Source: Bacillota bacterium (lineage in GTDB: Bacteria > Bacillota > Clostridia > TANB77 > CAG-465). From it: 64,000 nucleotides of DNA. The notes beneath the pieces were generated by a model that was not told the origin of the DNA, ran no database searches, and saw only the letters and a program-made list of their open reading frames with translations. Where the stretch lies: the NCBI GenBank assembly GCA_023460515.1, contig JAEWPS010000038.1, positions 310,001-374,000 on the forward strand, read 5' to 3'. A program made the translations under genes and the position numbers. Shown piece after piece: positions 46,584 to 56,121 of this stretch (the first letter of the stretch is position 1; the number at the start of each line of letters is the position of its first letter).

Positions 46584-48059
46584 TTATTTTATTCCAAGCA
46601 TTCTTTTAGCTAGTTTTAAATCTGATTCATATGGAACAAAAGTACCTTTTACTTTTTGATAATCTTCTTCACCTTTAGCTAGTAAAACTATAACATCGCC
46701 TACTTTGGCATTTTTTATCGCTTTTTCAACTGCTTCAGTTCTATCTTCAATTACTTCATACGCTGTTTCTTTTCTTATATATGTAGATATATCCCTACAT
46801 ATATCTTGAATAGTCTCAAATTGAGGATCTTCAGCAGTTAAGTATATATAGTCTGAATTGTTTCCCACAATTGTTCCAAAGTCTTGACGCCTCTTATATG
46901 CTTTACCTCCAGGACCACCACCTAATGATACAACTCTTCTTCCTGGATAATCTAATTTTATAGATTCATATAACTTAGTAAAGCTTAATTTATTATGTGC
47001 ATAGTCTACTATTACTGTTATTCCGTTATTATTAAATACGTTCATTCTACCTTGAACTTCAGTTTTCAGTAGACCTTTTCTAATACTTTCATCATCTACA
47101 CCCAAAGTTTTTGCCATAGTAATTGCAGCTACTGCATTTTCTATATTAAATCTTCCTTGCATAGTTATTTTAAAATTATTTGAATAACCTAATTTATCAT
47201 TCTTAATATCAAAAGAAAAACCAGGTTCTTCTTTTTTTATATTAGTGTAATAATAATCTGCAGTATTATCTGATCCATATAAGGTTACATTTTTACCTTT
47301 ACATTCGTTCATAACTACTTTAAATTGATCTGTATCAGCATTTATAACTAGATTATCACAATTTTTCAAAAGTTCCAACTTACAATTAAAGTAATCTTCA
47401 AAATTAGGATGCTCCGCATCACTAATATGATCTTCAGATATATTTAAAAACATACCATTATTAAAATGTACACCATAAACTCTATCTGTTTTATATGCTT
47501 GAGAAGTTACTTCCATTGTTAAATATTTTATATTACTAGAAACAGTTTCATAAAAAAACTTTTGTAAATCTAACGGTTCCGGTGTAGTAAGATGTGACTC
47601 TTCTTCTCTTACGCCTGTATACGTTTCAACAGTAGATATAACGGCTGTTTTAGAATTAACATATTCATTTAATATATTTCTTAAGAAATATGTAACTGTT
47701 GTTTTTCCTTTTGTTCCAGTTATTCCAATAGTTTCTAATTTATTAAAAGAACGATTATAAAATTCAAGTGCAATAGAGGCCATAGCTCTTCTTATATCAC
47801 TTACTATAAAATATGAAACGTTAGGTATATCATATTTTACTTCTGAAATATATATATTAGCTCCCTTTTCTATTGCTTGCATTAAATATTCTTGCTTGTA
47901 GTTTTTTCCTTTACAAAAAAACAAAGTATTTTCTTTTATATCTCTTGAATCATAAGATATATAATTAATTTTACTAGCGCTTACTTGTTTACTTTCCAGA
48001 AGTATGCCTTCTTCTTTTAATATTTCAAATACTTTAGAAAATTTCATTTCTAAATCCAT
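46584..48059 (-). CDS. murE: MurE-type UDP-MurNAc-dipeptide ligase
   Basis: Adds the third amino acid to the peptidoglycan stem peptide using ATP. The P-loop GITGTKGKTTV is at residues 112-122, counted from the ATG at 48059, and the TTPEPLDLQ, EVTSQ, FLNISEDHI and VDYAHN motifs of MurE are present. The position of the diaminopimelate-binding DNPR motif reads AEDPQFE, so the substrate is probably not diaminopimelate; lysine or ornithine is likelier. I take the ATG at 48059 because GGGAG sits 9 bases upstream. It starts one base after the ureohydrolase gene ends. Confidence 0.87.
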   Translation of the reverse strand: MDLEMKFSKVFEILKEEGILLESKQVSASKINYISYDSRDIKENTLFFCKGKNYKQEYLMQAIEKGANIYISEVKYDIPNVSYFIVSDIRRAMASIALEFYNRSFNKLETIGITGTKGKTTVTYFLRNILNEYVNSKTAVISTVETYTGVREEESHLTTPEPLDLQKFFYETVSSNIKYLTMEVTSQAYKTDRVYGVHFNNGMFLNISEDHISDAEHPNFEDYFNCKLELLKNCDNLVINADTDQFKVVMNECKGKNVTLYGSDNTADYYYTNIKKEEPGFSFDIKNDKLGYSNNFKITMQGRFNIENAVAAITMAKTLGVDDESIRKGLLKTEVQGRMNVFNNNGITVIVDYAHNKLSFTKLYESIKLDYPGRRVVSLGGGPGGKAYKRRQDFGTIVGNNSDYIYLTAEDPQFETIQDICRDISTYIRKETAYEVIEDRTEAVEKAIKNAKVGDVIVLLAKGEEDYQKVKGTFVPYESDLKLAKRMLGIK

Positions 48060-48060
48060 A

Positions 48061-49017
48061 TTATTCATCTCCCTTATTTAAACCAATAGCTAAAAAATTA
48101 TATAGAATTTCCCATGCTATAAAGCTAGTAATTCCACTTGCATCTTGCAGCGGATTAAGTTCTACTTCATCAAAACCTACAACATTAATTTCTTTAAGTC
48201 CACGTATTACATCCAAAACTTTCATTATTTTTAGACCGTTATATTTTGGTGTTCCAACACCTTCGCTATACGCAGCTTCTAAAGAATCCATATCGAATGT
48301 AACATATACACCATCACAATCAGCAAATTTTTCTTTTAAAAACTCTAATACCTTACTACTTTCTTGATTATTAAATTCATTTGATGTTATTACAGTTATT
48401 CCTTGTTCAACACTGAAATCATGCCATACTCTATTTACTATACCACGAAGTCCAATGGTTACCATATTATGTCCATCCAAATGACCTTCTGTTATTAATT
48501 TAGTGAATTGATTAGAATGACATATTCTTGGTAAAAATTCTGTATCTGGTTCAGTATCGTTATGTGCATCAAATTGTAACAAACCTAATTTTTTATAATT
48601 ACCACCTTTTTTTACTCCTATATATCCGCCATATGTTATAGAGTGATCTCCACCTATCATAACAGGAAAAGTTTTTTCTCTCATAATAGCAGCTACTCTA
48701 ATTAATTCTTGTAATGTTTCTTCTTGATTTCCTTGTCTTACATTTAAATCTCCTAAATCACATACGTCTAATTTATTTGTTTTAACATATCTTCTATTAT
48801 CATAATCATAACATTCCATACCATCAATTCTTTTCCACATAGAATGCTCTCTTACAGCTCTAGGTGCATATTGCATACCTAATCTATATGATGCTCCCAT
48901 TTCGTCAGGAACTCCTAAAACAGATACTTCGTATTTATCTATTTGGTTTAGCGATACATGCTCACTTCCTACAAATGTAGCTATTCCAAAATGTTTTAAT
49001 TCTTCTCTTTCTTTCAC
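48061..49017 (-). CDS. Arginase/agmatinase-family ureohydrolase
   Basis: A 318-residue binuclear-metal ureohydrolase. Metal ligands are all present: H125 (GGDHSIT), D150, H152, D154 (FDAHND) and D242, D244 (FDMDSLE). The substrate-binding loops differ from both arginase and agmatinase (RICHSNQF in place of the usual HGTPFR), and DxDxxDP reads DMDSLEAA, so the substrate cannot be named. Products of the family include ornithine and putrescine. It is coupled to murE by a one-base gap, which links it to cell-wall precursor supply by inference. Confidence 0.85.
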   Translation of the reverse strand: MKEREELKHFGIATFVGSEHVSLNQIDKYEVSVLGVPDEMGASYRLGMQYAPRAVREHSMWKRIDGMECYDYDNRRYVKTNKLDVCDLGDLNVRQGNQEETLQELIRVAAIMREKTFPVMIGGDHSITYGGYIGVKKGGNYKKLGLLQFDAHNDTEPDTEFLPRICHSNQFTKLITEGHLDGHNMVTIGLRGIVNRVWHDFSVEQGITVITSNEFNNQESSKVLEFLKEKFADCDGVYVTFDMDSLEAAYSEGVGTPKYNGLKIMKVLDVIRGLKEINVVGFDEVELNPLQDASGITSFIAWEILYNFLAIGLNKGDE

Positions 49018-49151
49018 AATTGTTACCTCATTTCCTCATAGTATTATATCATATATTAAAATGGTATTCAATAAAAATAATAAACTTTTTACATTTAAAT
49101 ATATGCAGTAAATAATTGTGTTCATATAGATTTTTATAAGCACAAAAAGAT

Positions 49152-49179
49152 AAAAAGGCGTTTACAAAATCACCTTTTT
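49152..49179 (-). terminator. Terminator of the beta-propeller gene
   Basis: AAAAAGG with CCTTTTT around an internal loop, followed by TATCTTTTTG on the minus strand, directly after the stop codon at 49192. Confidence 0.72.
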
Positions 49180-49191
49180 ACCTTAATTTTA

Positions 49192-51072
49192 TTATTTTAG
49201 ATTTAGACTATAAAGTTCCTTTAAAGAATTTAAATCATTTGCTTTAATTTTACTTTCAGAAACAGTATAAAGAATATCATTTATATATATGCCTCTTTTA
49301 ATATTATTTAAATAATCATATGAGTAATTTTTATTTTTTTCATCATAATGTGTTATTCTACCTTTTTCTGTGAAACCATTTTTTAAGTCTATATTATATA
49401 CTATTAATCCTTGGAAACGATTTGTTGAGTTAGGTAATAAAACTTCACTTCTTGTATCACCTGTTTGTATAGAGACATCACTACCATATACATCTATTGG
49501 AAAGGCTAATAGATTTTTTTCTTTTGAAAACAGGAATGATTTATGATTATATAAAACATCTGAATATGTGTTTTTATTTCCAATCTTCATTGAAAATTGT
49601 TGAACAGGATTATTTACATCTGTAACATCAAATATAGCCATCTTCATACCATTTATAATATATCTTGTATTTATTATCTTACCAGTTTTATCCTTATCAT
49701 ATACTTCTGTTGTATCTTGACCAATTCCTATTATATGATTTTCATCATATTCATGTAAATATGAACTATATCCAGGTATTTTCAATTCACCTAATATCTT
49801 AGGATTTATGGGGTCTTTCAAATCTATTACAAATAATGGATCAACTGTTTTAAATGTGACAACATATGCTCTATCTTTAATAAATCTAGTTGAATATATT
49901 TTTTCACCTTGTGCAATTCCAGTTATCTTTCCAATTACATTCATATTTTTATCTAATACATATAAGGAATTATCTTTACTATTATTTAATGTAACTCTAA
50001 AATATCCGTTATATTCATCCATTGAAAATTGATTAAGTGTAGTACCTTTGAGCTCAGCTCTAGCTATAAACTCAATTTTATCATTCTTTATACTAAACTT
50101 GTATATACTAGTTGAAGACATATATTCATCATCCCTAATAAACGTTCTATTATTAATTCCAGTTATCGCGGTAATATATAAATTTTCTAATGACATATAT
50201 ACATTCTGTGCAGAGGATAAATAAGAAGTAACATCTGCATTAATTGAAGCATTTGAAAGATCAATTACACCAATCATTGTATATGTACTACAATTAGTAC
50301 CTGGAAAATAAAATATTTTATCATAATCTATAATTTTCTCTACATTGTCTATTTTATACATTGGTCTAATATCTACAGATTCATTATTTACTACATACTT
50401 ATTAGTGATTACATATACAGAATTCCCTACTTTCCTTGAAGTCAAATAATTTCCATCCATTTCTACAGTCTTAAGTTTTACTACATTTTTTACGTCAGAT
50501 ATGTCATAAACATTTACTATAGTAACGTTTGAATTATAATAGGGCATTATACTTCTCATATCTTTTGTCCCATCATATGTATTATATTCAACTTTTCTAC
50601 ATATCACAGTTAGATGTTTACCATCTAGCATCATTTCAATTGGATTTACTTTTTCATCTTTGAATAGAGTAGTTACAATATTATTTCCTTCTACGGTAGT
50701 ATCAGTAATCAGCAATCTATTTTGAGATATGCTATAAATATATTTACCATCAGTTTTAACTAAATCTGCCTCATCAACACCTTGAACTTGTATATTTGTA
50801 TTTGAATAATCTGTATTTGGGGCAGTTGGTGACATTATTGCTTTACCAAATTCTGCTGAATTTGCTAAATCATCTGTCATGTAATATTGGTTATATTTAT
50901 TTAGCAAAGAAATAAGTTTTTCTTTTGTATTTACAACTGGTAATTTCCCTGCGTTTACTTCTTCGTTACCTATTTCAGTGATATTATAATTTAACTGCAC
51001 TACAACAAATAATGAGACAATTAATATAATAAATATAATACTAATCATAATAATTGATAATCTTTTTTTCAC
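49192..51072 (-). CDS. Membrane-anchored beta-propeller protein (PF09826-like)
   Basis: A 626-residue exported protein with one N-terminal membrane helix (about residues 5-24) and a large beta-rich domain. The stretch NIQVQGVDEADLVKTDGKYIY is the hallmark of the Beta_propel family (PF09826), and repeated YIYSIS, VYDISD and VIDLSN units fit propeller blades. Function of the family is unknown; members are surface proteins in many Firmicutes and archaea. The start is a GTG at 51072 behind GGAGGAG; a TTG at 51099 lies before that site. Confidence 0.88.
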   Translation of the reverse strand: MKKRLSIIMISIIFIILIVSLFVVVQLNYNITEIGNEEVNAGKLPVVNTKEKLISLLNKYNQYYMTDDLANSAEFGKAIMSPTAPNTDYSNTNIQVQGVDEADLVKTDGKYIYSISQNRLLITDTTVEGNNIVTTLFKDEKVNPIEMMLDGKHLTVICRKVEYNTYDGTKDMRSIMPYYNSNVTIVNVYDISDVKNVVKLKTVEMDGNYLTSRKVGNSVYVITNKYVVNNESVDIRPMYKIDNVEKIIDYDKIFYFPGTNCSTYTMIGVIDLSNASINADVTSYLSSAQNVYMSLENLYITAITGINNRTFIRDDEYMSSTSIYKFSIKNDKIEFIARAELKGTTLNQFSMDEYNGYFRVTLNNSKDNSLYVLDKNMNVIGKITGIAQGEKIYSTRFIKDRAYVVTFKTVDPLFVIDLKDPINPKILGELKIPGYSSYLHEYDENHIIGIGQDTTEVYDKDKTGKIINTRYIINGMKMAIFDVTDVNNPVQQFSMKIGNKNTYSDVLYNHKSFLFSKEKNLLAFPIDVYGSDVSIQTGDTRSEVLLPNSTNRFQGLIVYNIDLKNGFTEKGRITHYDEKNKNYSYDYLNNIKRGIYINDILYTVSESKIKANDLNSLKELYSLNLK

Positions 51073-51183
51073 TAAAATCTCCTCCTCTATATATACCAAT
51101 ATTTTACAATGTTTTTACAAATAAGTCAACACCATTTCTTAACATTTTTATACTATATATAAATTTACTTATTTCATAACAAA

Positions 51184-51220
51184 AAATGTTAATATGAACA
51201 GTTTGAACATATTAACATTT
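51184..51220 (-). terminator. Terminator of the four-helix protein gene
   Basis: A perfect 13-bp stem, AAATGTTAATATG with CATATTAACATTT, followed by TTTG on the minus strand, 26 bases after the stop codon. Confidence 0.88.
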
Positions 51221-51245
51221 ATATTTATTATTTTATAATTTAATT

Positions 51246-51674
51246 TTATAAATATGGTTTTAAAGCTTCGATATTATCTTGCTCTATTTTAAGTAATCGA
51301 CTTGCCAAATCCTTTGTAGTATTATCAACATTATGGTACCTATTTAAATTTTTAGTTATTTCTGTTATCCCCATATTACTCCCTTGCATCATCATTTCTG
51401 CTATATGTGAAGATGTGTCATCTTTTAATGTATCCATCTTAATCTTAAAATATGACATTATTTTAGGCATAGCATCAATACTTTTAGGTAATTTACCAGC
51501 AGAATTTAGTAAAGTATCACATTTGTCTACAATATACTCATAATCTTTTAATTGCTCTTTTAGTATATCCCTAAATTCTAAATCTTTCACCTCTTTTAAT
51601 ATTTGGTCTATTGTAGTTTTGCCCATCTCTGCATTTTGATAAATATAATTCAACATTTCTGTATTTTCATCCAT
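51246..51674 (-). CDS. Putative four-helix-bundle protein (DUF2383/ferritin-like fold)
   Basis: A 142-residue soluble, all-helical protein with paired helices (MLNYIYQNAEMGKTTIDQIL, FRDILKEQLKDYEYIV). It resembles uncharacterised DUF2383-type proteins of clostridia, but classic diiron ligands are not evident. Its ribosome site GAGGTG lies inside the 3' arm of the hairpin that follows the upstream flavin reductase gene, and a T run forms the spacer to its ATG. Function unknown. Confidence 0.7.
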   Translation of the reverse strand: MDENTEMLNYIYQNAEMGKTTIDQILKEVKDLEFRDILKEQLKDYEYIVDKCDTLLNSAGKLPKSIDAMPKIMSYFKIKMDTLKDDTSSHIAEMMMQGSNMGITEITKNLNRYHNVDNTTKDLASRLLKIEQDNIEALKPYL

Positions 51675-51679
51675 AAAAA

Positions 51680-51718
51680 AACACCTCTAAAACTATTATT
51701 TACTATTTTAGAGATGTT
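51680..51718 (-). terminator. Hairpin after the flavin reductase gene, overlapping the next ribosome site
   Basis: On the minus strand AACATCTCTAAAA pairs with TTTTAGAGGTGTT (one G-U pair), followed by seven T residues and then the ATG of the next gene. It has all the marks of a terminator, yet its 3' arm holds GAGGTG, the ribosome site for the next gene. Confidence 0.75.
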
Positions 51719-51725
51719 ATACAAA

Positions 51726-52283
51726 TTATTTTTTTACTGAAAAACCGAACTTTCCTAATTTTCTTCCTAAAGCATAATATTGTCCATGAGAATATGCAAT
51801 TATTTTACATTTATCCATATCAAATTTATTAGTTCCATCCATATATTTTTCATCTACATTTACTGCAACAATCTCAGCTAAAAACATATCATGACTACCC
51901 ATCTCTTTTATCTCAATTACTTTACATTCTATTGAAACTGGGCTTTCTTTAATCATAGGGCATTTAACAATGGTACTTTCTTCTTTTGTTAAATTTAGTT
52001 CTTTAAATTTATCTAAATTTCTACCAGATTTTACTCCTACATAATCTGTAGCATATGCTAAATCTTCCGTTGTTAAATTAATGCAAAACTCTTTATTTTC
52101 TTTTATTATATTATGTGAATATCTCTCTTTTCTAATAGATACATATGTAGTTGCCGGATCTGATGATACTATCCCAGTCCATGCAACTGTTAAGATATTT
52201 GAATTATCCATATCTCCACATGTTACCATGACAGCAGGTAATGGATACAAAAATGTACCAGGTTTAAATGAAATTCTTCCCAT
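51726..52283 (-). CDS. Flavin reductase-like / flavoredoxin family protein
   Basis: A 185-residue FMN-binding split-barrel protein. It has the family start GTFLYPLPAVMVTCGD, the FMN-binding TVAWTGIVSSDPATTYVSIR and the NLTTEDLAYATDYVG segments. Such proteins reduce flavins or act as electron carriers in anaerobes; the partner is unknown. Monocistronic, with ribosome site GAAGGAGA. Confidence 0.9.
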   Translation of the reverse strand: MGRISFKPGTFLYPLPAVMVTCGDMDNSNILTVAWTGIVSSDPATTYVSIRKERYSHNIIKENKEFCINLTTEDLAYATDYVGVKSGRNLDKFKELNLTKEESTIVKCPMIKESPVSIECKVIEIKEMGSHDMFLAEIVAVNVDEKYMDGTNKFDMDKCKIIAYSHGQYYALGRKLGKFGFSVKK

Positions 52284-52379
52284 AAAATTCTCCTTCTAAA
52301 TTAATAATTATACTATTTGAACATTTCAAATTAAATATATTATCTAATATAACATATGTACTTTTAGTTAATTTAATAA

Positions 52380-53420
52380 CTATTTTTTCTTCTTCTTTAA
52401 CTTCTTCTTTATATTTTGAATACTTGGAATAACTTTAGTATAACTAAAATATATTAATGGTTTATATACTTTATCTATTTCACCAATATATTCTGTAACA
52501 CCTTCTTGCTTACAAAAACCGGATTTAAATTTATATAGACCATTCTCATTTGTGAATTCAAAAACACCACCAAAATCATAATTATTACATTTGTTTTCCA
52601 ATCCCCATTTAATCATTTCCCATTGCATTAAATAATTTGGCATTAAATTTCTCTTTTCATTACTACTAGCACCATATATATAAAACATTTTTCCACCGTA
52701 ATTCAAAGCAATCGCACTAGATAAACTTTCTCCCTCATGATCTGCTATATATATTCTAAGCTCGTCCTCATTATATGCATCAAGCATTCTTTCAAAATAT
52801 TCATAAGGCCTACATCCAATTCTATCTCTGATTGTAGTTGTTTTATATAACTCATAAAATATTCTCAAATCTGATTTATCTCTAGAATATCTTATATTTA
52901 CACCTTTTTTAGTTGCAACCTTTATATTATATCTTGTTTTTTCACTGAAATTTTTTAATAATTCTTCTTCTGTTTTATTAGCAATATCTAGTATCATATT
53001 ATGTCTTGGTTGAATTACGCTATGACCTTCTAGTACATTAAAACTATTTTTTAAATATAGTTTCTTTATTTCCTCATTACTTTTAAATTCAGGATCAAAT
53101 TTAAGAACAAAAGCATTATATTTTTTAGCAATTACATCAGCCTCTTTAACTAATTTTTTAACTAATTCAATATTTGTTATATCACATACAGGGCCTCTTG
53201 TTGCATACATCATGTATGAATTAAATATAGGCACTTTGTTCAAAAATATTGTCATAGTAGCTATTATTTGTCCATCTTCTTCTAAATATATAGCTTCTTG
53301 TATCCAATTTGATTTAACTTTCCCCCATCTTAAATCTTGCATCGCACTTGCATTATTATCCTTTAAAAATTTATTATACTTTGCTACTTGTCTATTATCT
53401 TTTCTATCCAAAACAGGCAA
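52380..53420 (-). CDS. FemAB/FemX-family peptidyltransferase
   Basis: A 346-residue protein with two GNAT-like domains as in FemX, which transfers an amino acid from aminoacyl-tRNA to the side chain of residue three of the lipid II stem peptide. Typical segments are MQDLRWGKVKSNW, TRYNIKVATKKGV and YDFGGVFEF; the lysine-rich tail may touch tRNA or membrane. I choose the TTG at 53420, with GGGAG about 9 bases upstream; a TTG at 53429 directly abuts that site. It follows cysS closely, a sensible partner for a tRNA-dependent enzyme. Confidence 0.87.
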   Translation of the reverse strand: MPVLDRKDNRQVAKYNKFLKDNNASAMQDLRWGKVKSNWIQEAIYLEEDGQIIATMTIFLNKVPIFNSYMMYATRGPVCDITNIELVKKLVKEADVIAKKYNAFVLKFDPEFKSNEEIKKLYLKNSFNVLEGHSVIQPRHNMILDIANKTEEELLKNFSEKTRYNIKVATKKGVNIRYSRDKSDLRIFYELYKTTTIRDRIGCRPYEYFERMLDAYNEDELRIYIADHEGESLSSAIALNYGGKMFYIYGASSNEKRNLMPNYLMQWEMIKWGLENKCNNYDFGGVFEFTNENGLYKFKSGFCKQEGVTEYIGEIDKVYKPLIYFSYTKVIPSIQNIKKKLKKKKK

Positions 53421-53436
53421 ACAAATCAACTCCCAC

Positions 53437-54810
53437 CTATATTTTATCTATTTTTTGTCCTTCTTTTGTATCAAGAACCTTATATCCCATATCATATAAT
53501 TTGTCTCTTAAAATATCTGACAATGTAAAATTTTTACTTTCTCTAGCTCTCTTTCTTTCCTCCACAATTTCAAGTACTTGTGATGGTATTTCTAATTCAT
53601 CTATTTGTTCTACTTTATTAATGTTAAGAGAAAGCACCTCATCAAATTCTAATAATAATTTAGCATATTCTTTAGATTTATTACTTCTTAAAACTTCCCA
53701 TACTACCGCCATAGCCATAGGCATATTTAAATCATCATTTATTGCTTCAACAAATTTTTCTTTGAATTTATTTATATCATTAGCCACTTCACTTCCATTT
53801 AAATGCTCTTGATATAATTTTCTAATATTTAAAAGTGAATTATTGGCAGATTCTATTGCATCCCAAGTAAAATTAAGTTTATTTCTATAATGTGAAGTAT
53901 ACGCTAAATATCTATAAGCAATAGGCTCAAATCCTTTATTTTCTATATCATCTATAGTATATACATTTCCTAAACTTTTTGACATTTTTCCGCCATCAAT
54001 AAGCAAAAATTCTGAATGCATCCAATATTTAGCTGGATTTTTGCCAGTTGCACCTCTTGATTGAGCTATCTCATTTTCATGATGTATTTGAATATGATCA
54101 ACTCCGCCTGTATGAATATCAAAAACTTCACCTAGATATTTTCTACTCATAGCACTACATTCAATATGCCAACCCGGATAACACATTCCCCATTTACTAT
54201 TCCATTTCATAATATGTTCCTGTGGTGCCTTTATCCATAAAGCAAAATCTAGAGGACTTTTCTTTTCATCATCTACCTCAACCCTTGCACCAGCCTTTTG
54301 ATCTTTCAAATTAACTTTAGAAAGTTCTCCATATGTTGATAATTTATCAGTATCAAAATATACACCTTTACTTGTCTCATATCCATAGCCATTTCCAACT
54401 ATGTCTTTTACATATTCTTCCATTTCTTTTATGTGATCAGTTGCCTTTGCAATGTGTTCCGGTCTTTCTATATTTAATTTCTCAATATCTTTCAAAAAAA
54501 CCTCTGTATACATATTTGCAATATCTTCAGGTTTCATATGTTTTTCTCTTGATGCTTTAAGCATTTTATCTTCACCTTCATCAGCATCAGACGTCATATG
54601 TCCAACATCAGTTATATTCATTACATGTAATAATTTATATCCATTATATTTTAATACTTTTCTTAAAGTATCCATAAAAATATATGCTCTTAAATTTCCT
54701 ATATGTGCATAATTATATACAGTTGGTCCGCATGTATACATTCTAACTGTATCACCAACTATTTTAAACTCTTCTTTTTCTCTACTATACGTATTATATA
54801 CTTTTAACAT
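53437..54810 (-). CDS. cysS: Cysteinyl-tRNA synthetase
   Basis: Charges tRNA-Cys. The 457-residue class I synthetase has the zinc/substrate cysteine in MYTCGPTVYNYAHIGN (HIGH motif as HIGN), the second zinc region WHIECSAMSRKYLG with HTGGVDHIQIHHENE, and KMSKS in GGKMSKSLGN. The ATG at 54810 is preceded by AAGGGTGA; an in-frame GTG at 54819 lies in that site. No T-box leader is visible upstream. It forms an operon with femX. Confidence 0.97.
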   Translation of the reverse strand: MLKVYNTYSREKEEFKIVGDTVRMYTCGPTVYNYAHIGNLRAYIFMDTLRKVLKYNGYKLLHVMNITDVGHMTSDADEGEDKMLKASREKHMKPEDIANMYTEVFLKDIEKLNIERPEHIAKATDHIKEMEEYVKDIVGNGYGYETSKGVYFDTDKLSTYGELSKVNLKDQKAGARVEVDDEKKSPLDFALWIKAPQEHIMKWNSKWGMCYPGWHIECSAMSRKYLGEVFDIHTGGVDHIQIHHENEIAQSRGATGKNPAKYWMHSEFLLIDGGKMSKSLGNVYTIDDIENKGFEPIAYRYLAYTSHYRNKLNFTWDAIESANNSLLNIRKLYQEHLNGSEVANDINKFKEKFVEAINDDLNMPMAMAVVWEVLRSNKSKEYAKLLLEFDEVLSLNINKVEQIDELEIPSQVLEIVEERKRARESKNFTLSDILRDKLYDMGYKVLDTKEGQKIDKI

Positions 54811-54899
54811 AATTATCACCCTTATTCAAATATACATATATTATATAATATTTAGAACGTTATTTCAAGGATTTACTAGTATTTTATACTATAAGCTAA

Positions 54900-54936
54900 A
54901 AAACACCACAAAAATAATTGTGATGTTTTATAAAAA
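54900..54936 (-). terminator. Terminator of the 161-residue gene
   Basis: AAACATCACAA pairs with TTGTGGTGTTT (one G-U pair) and is followed by a T run on the minus strand. Confidence 0.82.
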
Positions 54937-54942
54937 ATAACA

Positions 54943-55428
54943 TTATTGACAACGCATAGATGCTCTTTTCCTAGTCCTGTGGCTCAATACTCTAACACCT
55001 TTATAACAAGTATCACCCGAATTATTCTCTTTATAATCCGTAACCATCTTCCAAATATTTTGCAGATAGGAAGACTGGCTAATTATCTTCATACAAAGTT
55101 CATATTTTAGATTTAGTGATTCTCTAGATGTCCTAACATTCTTAACTTGATAATTCAAATACTCATCTTTAGGAATACCCGAATATATCACACAGTAACA
55201 TTCGTGTATTATAGGTAGATTATTAGCTTCTGCCAAAATATCAACAAACTTAAACCTAATTTCATCTTCGTTGATAGAAAAGACATACTCTAAAACCCTC
55301 CGCTCCAAAGATTCTATCTTTGGTATATCATACCGATACAAAATACTAATGAGCTCTTCTTTGTTGCTTCTTCCAGCTTTTTTCAAATCCGTGATAATGT
55401 TGATAAAGTTAAGTTCTCTTTTTGCCAT
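54943..55428 (-). CDS. Unrecognised protein with atypical codon use
   Basis: A 161-residue soluble, mostly helical protein of unknown family, with six cysteines and a basic tail (SHRTRKRASMRC). It uses CGG (twice), AGG and other codons avoided by its neighbours, and looks richer in G+C, as does the gene at 30763-31236. It has a consensus promoter, AAGGAG ribosome site and terminator of its own. Recent transfer is plausible; no mobile-element gene is adjacent. Confidence 0.75.
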   Translation of the reverse strand: MAKRELNFINIITDLKKAGRSNKEELISILYRYDIPKIESLERRVLEYVFSINEDEIRFKFVDILAEANNLPIIHECYCVIYSGIPKDEYLNYQVKNVRTSRESLNLKYELCMKIISQSSYLQNIWKMVTDYKENNSGDTCYKGVRVLSHRTRKRASMRCQ

Positions 55429-55496
55429 GCTGTGATTCTCCTTTTTTTTGCGATTAGTTAAAATTTCAACTAAAATAATTTATTACCCCTATATCT

Positions 55497-55525
55497 AGTA
55501 TACACCATTTTAATTGATTTGTCAA
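55497..55525 (-). promoter_or_regulatory. Promoter of the 161-residue gene
   Basis: TTGACA (55525-55520), a 17-base spacer and TATACT (55502-55497) on the minus strand, about 65 bases upstream of the ATG. Confidence 0.78.
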
Positions 55526-55537
55526 CATTTTATTTTA

Positions 55538-56116
55538 TCATTTATTTTTACTTACGGTAATTGTTATCTTGCTTGCGTTTATACCAAATTGATCTACTAA
55601 AGTCTGTTGAATTTGTGCTATTTGTTCCTTCGTAATTTCTACCTCAGACTTTATTATAACATTCAGATTATCATTGTTAGTTGGTATTATCACTACATCA
55701 TCTATTTGTTTAGATTTAATTATATTTTCTACCATTGTTATTAAATTTTTTTTTTGAAGCAAATCATTTAATTTTATTTGATATTCATTTACTTTTTCTA
55801 CAGAGGTATTTACATTTGTTATTATTTCTCTATAATTTTCACTAAGCTCTGAAAACATATTATCTCTGTCATACTTAAATACAGCTATCGTATTTTCTTT
55901 ATTTATAGCATATTCATATGCCTCTTTATCTGTTGATGTTTTATTTTCATATATATTTACAACATCAGTTCCAGAGTTATCCTTTCCATTTACGTATATT
56001 GTCTGTCCTAAATTCTTCTCTCTTTCTGGATTATACTCATAGTTTATATATCCCGCCACTACAAGCATCATAGTTATTGATATAATTGCAAGTCTACTTT
56101 TCTTTAGAAAATTCAT
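55538..56116 (-). CDS. spoIIIAH: Stage III sporulation protein AH
   Basis: Mother-cell membrane protein whose exported domain pairs with SpoIIQ to join the two cells during engulfment. The 192-residue protein has one N-terminal membrane helix (about 8-25) and a C-terminal ring-building domain (EITKEQIAQIQQTLVDQFGINASKI spread near residues 155-182) that resembles secretion-ring proteins. Last of the complete eight-gene operon, 5 bases after spoIIIAG. Confidence 0.92.
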   Translation of the reverse strand: MNFLKKSRLAIISITMMLVVAGYINYEYNPEREKNLGQTIYVNGKDNSGTDVVNIYENKTSTDKEAYEYAINKENTIAVFKYDRDNMFSELSENYREIITNVNTSVEKVNEYQIKLNDLLQKKNLITMVENIIKSKQIDDVVIIPTNNDNLNVIIKSEVEITKEQIAQIQQTLVDQFGINASKITITVSKNK

Positions 56117-56121
56117 TTATA

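Noticed and set aside
54811..54942. Possible T-box upstream of cysS
   Set aside because: The gap is short and AT-rich, with no T-box consensus or large specifier stem; it holds a terminator for the upstream gene.
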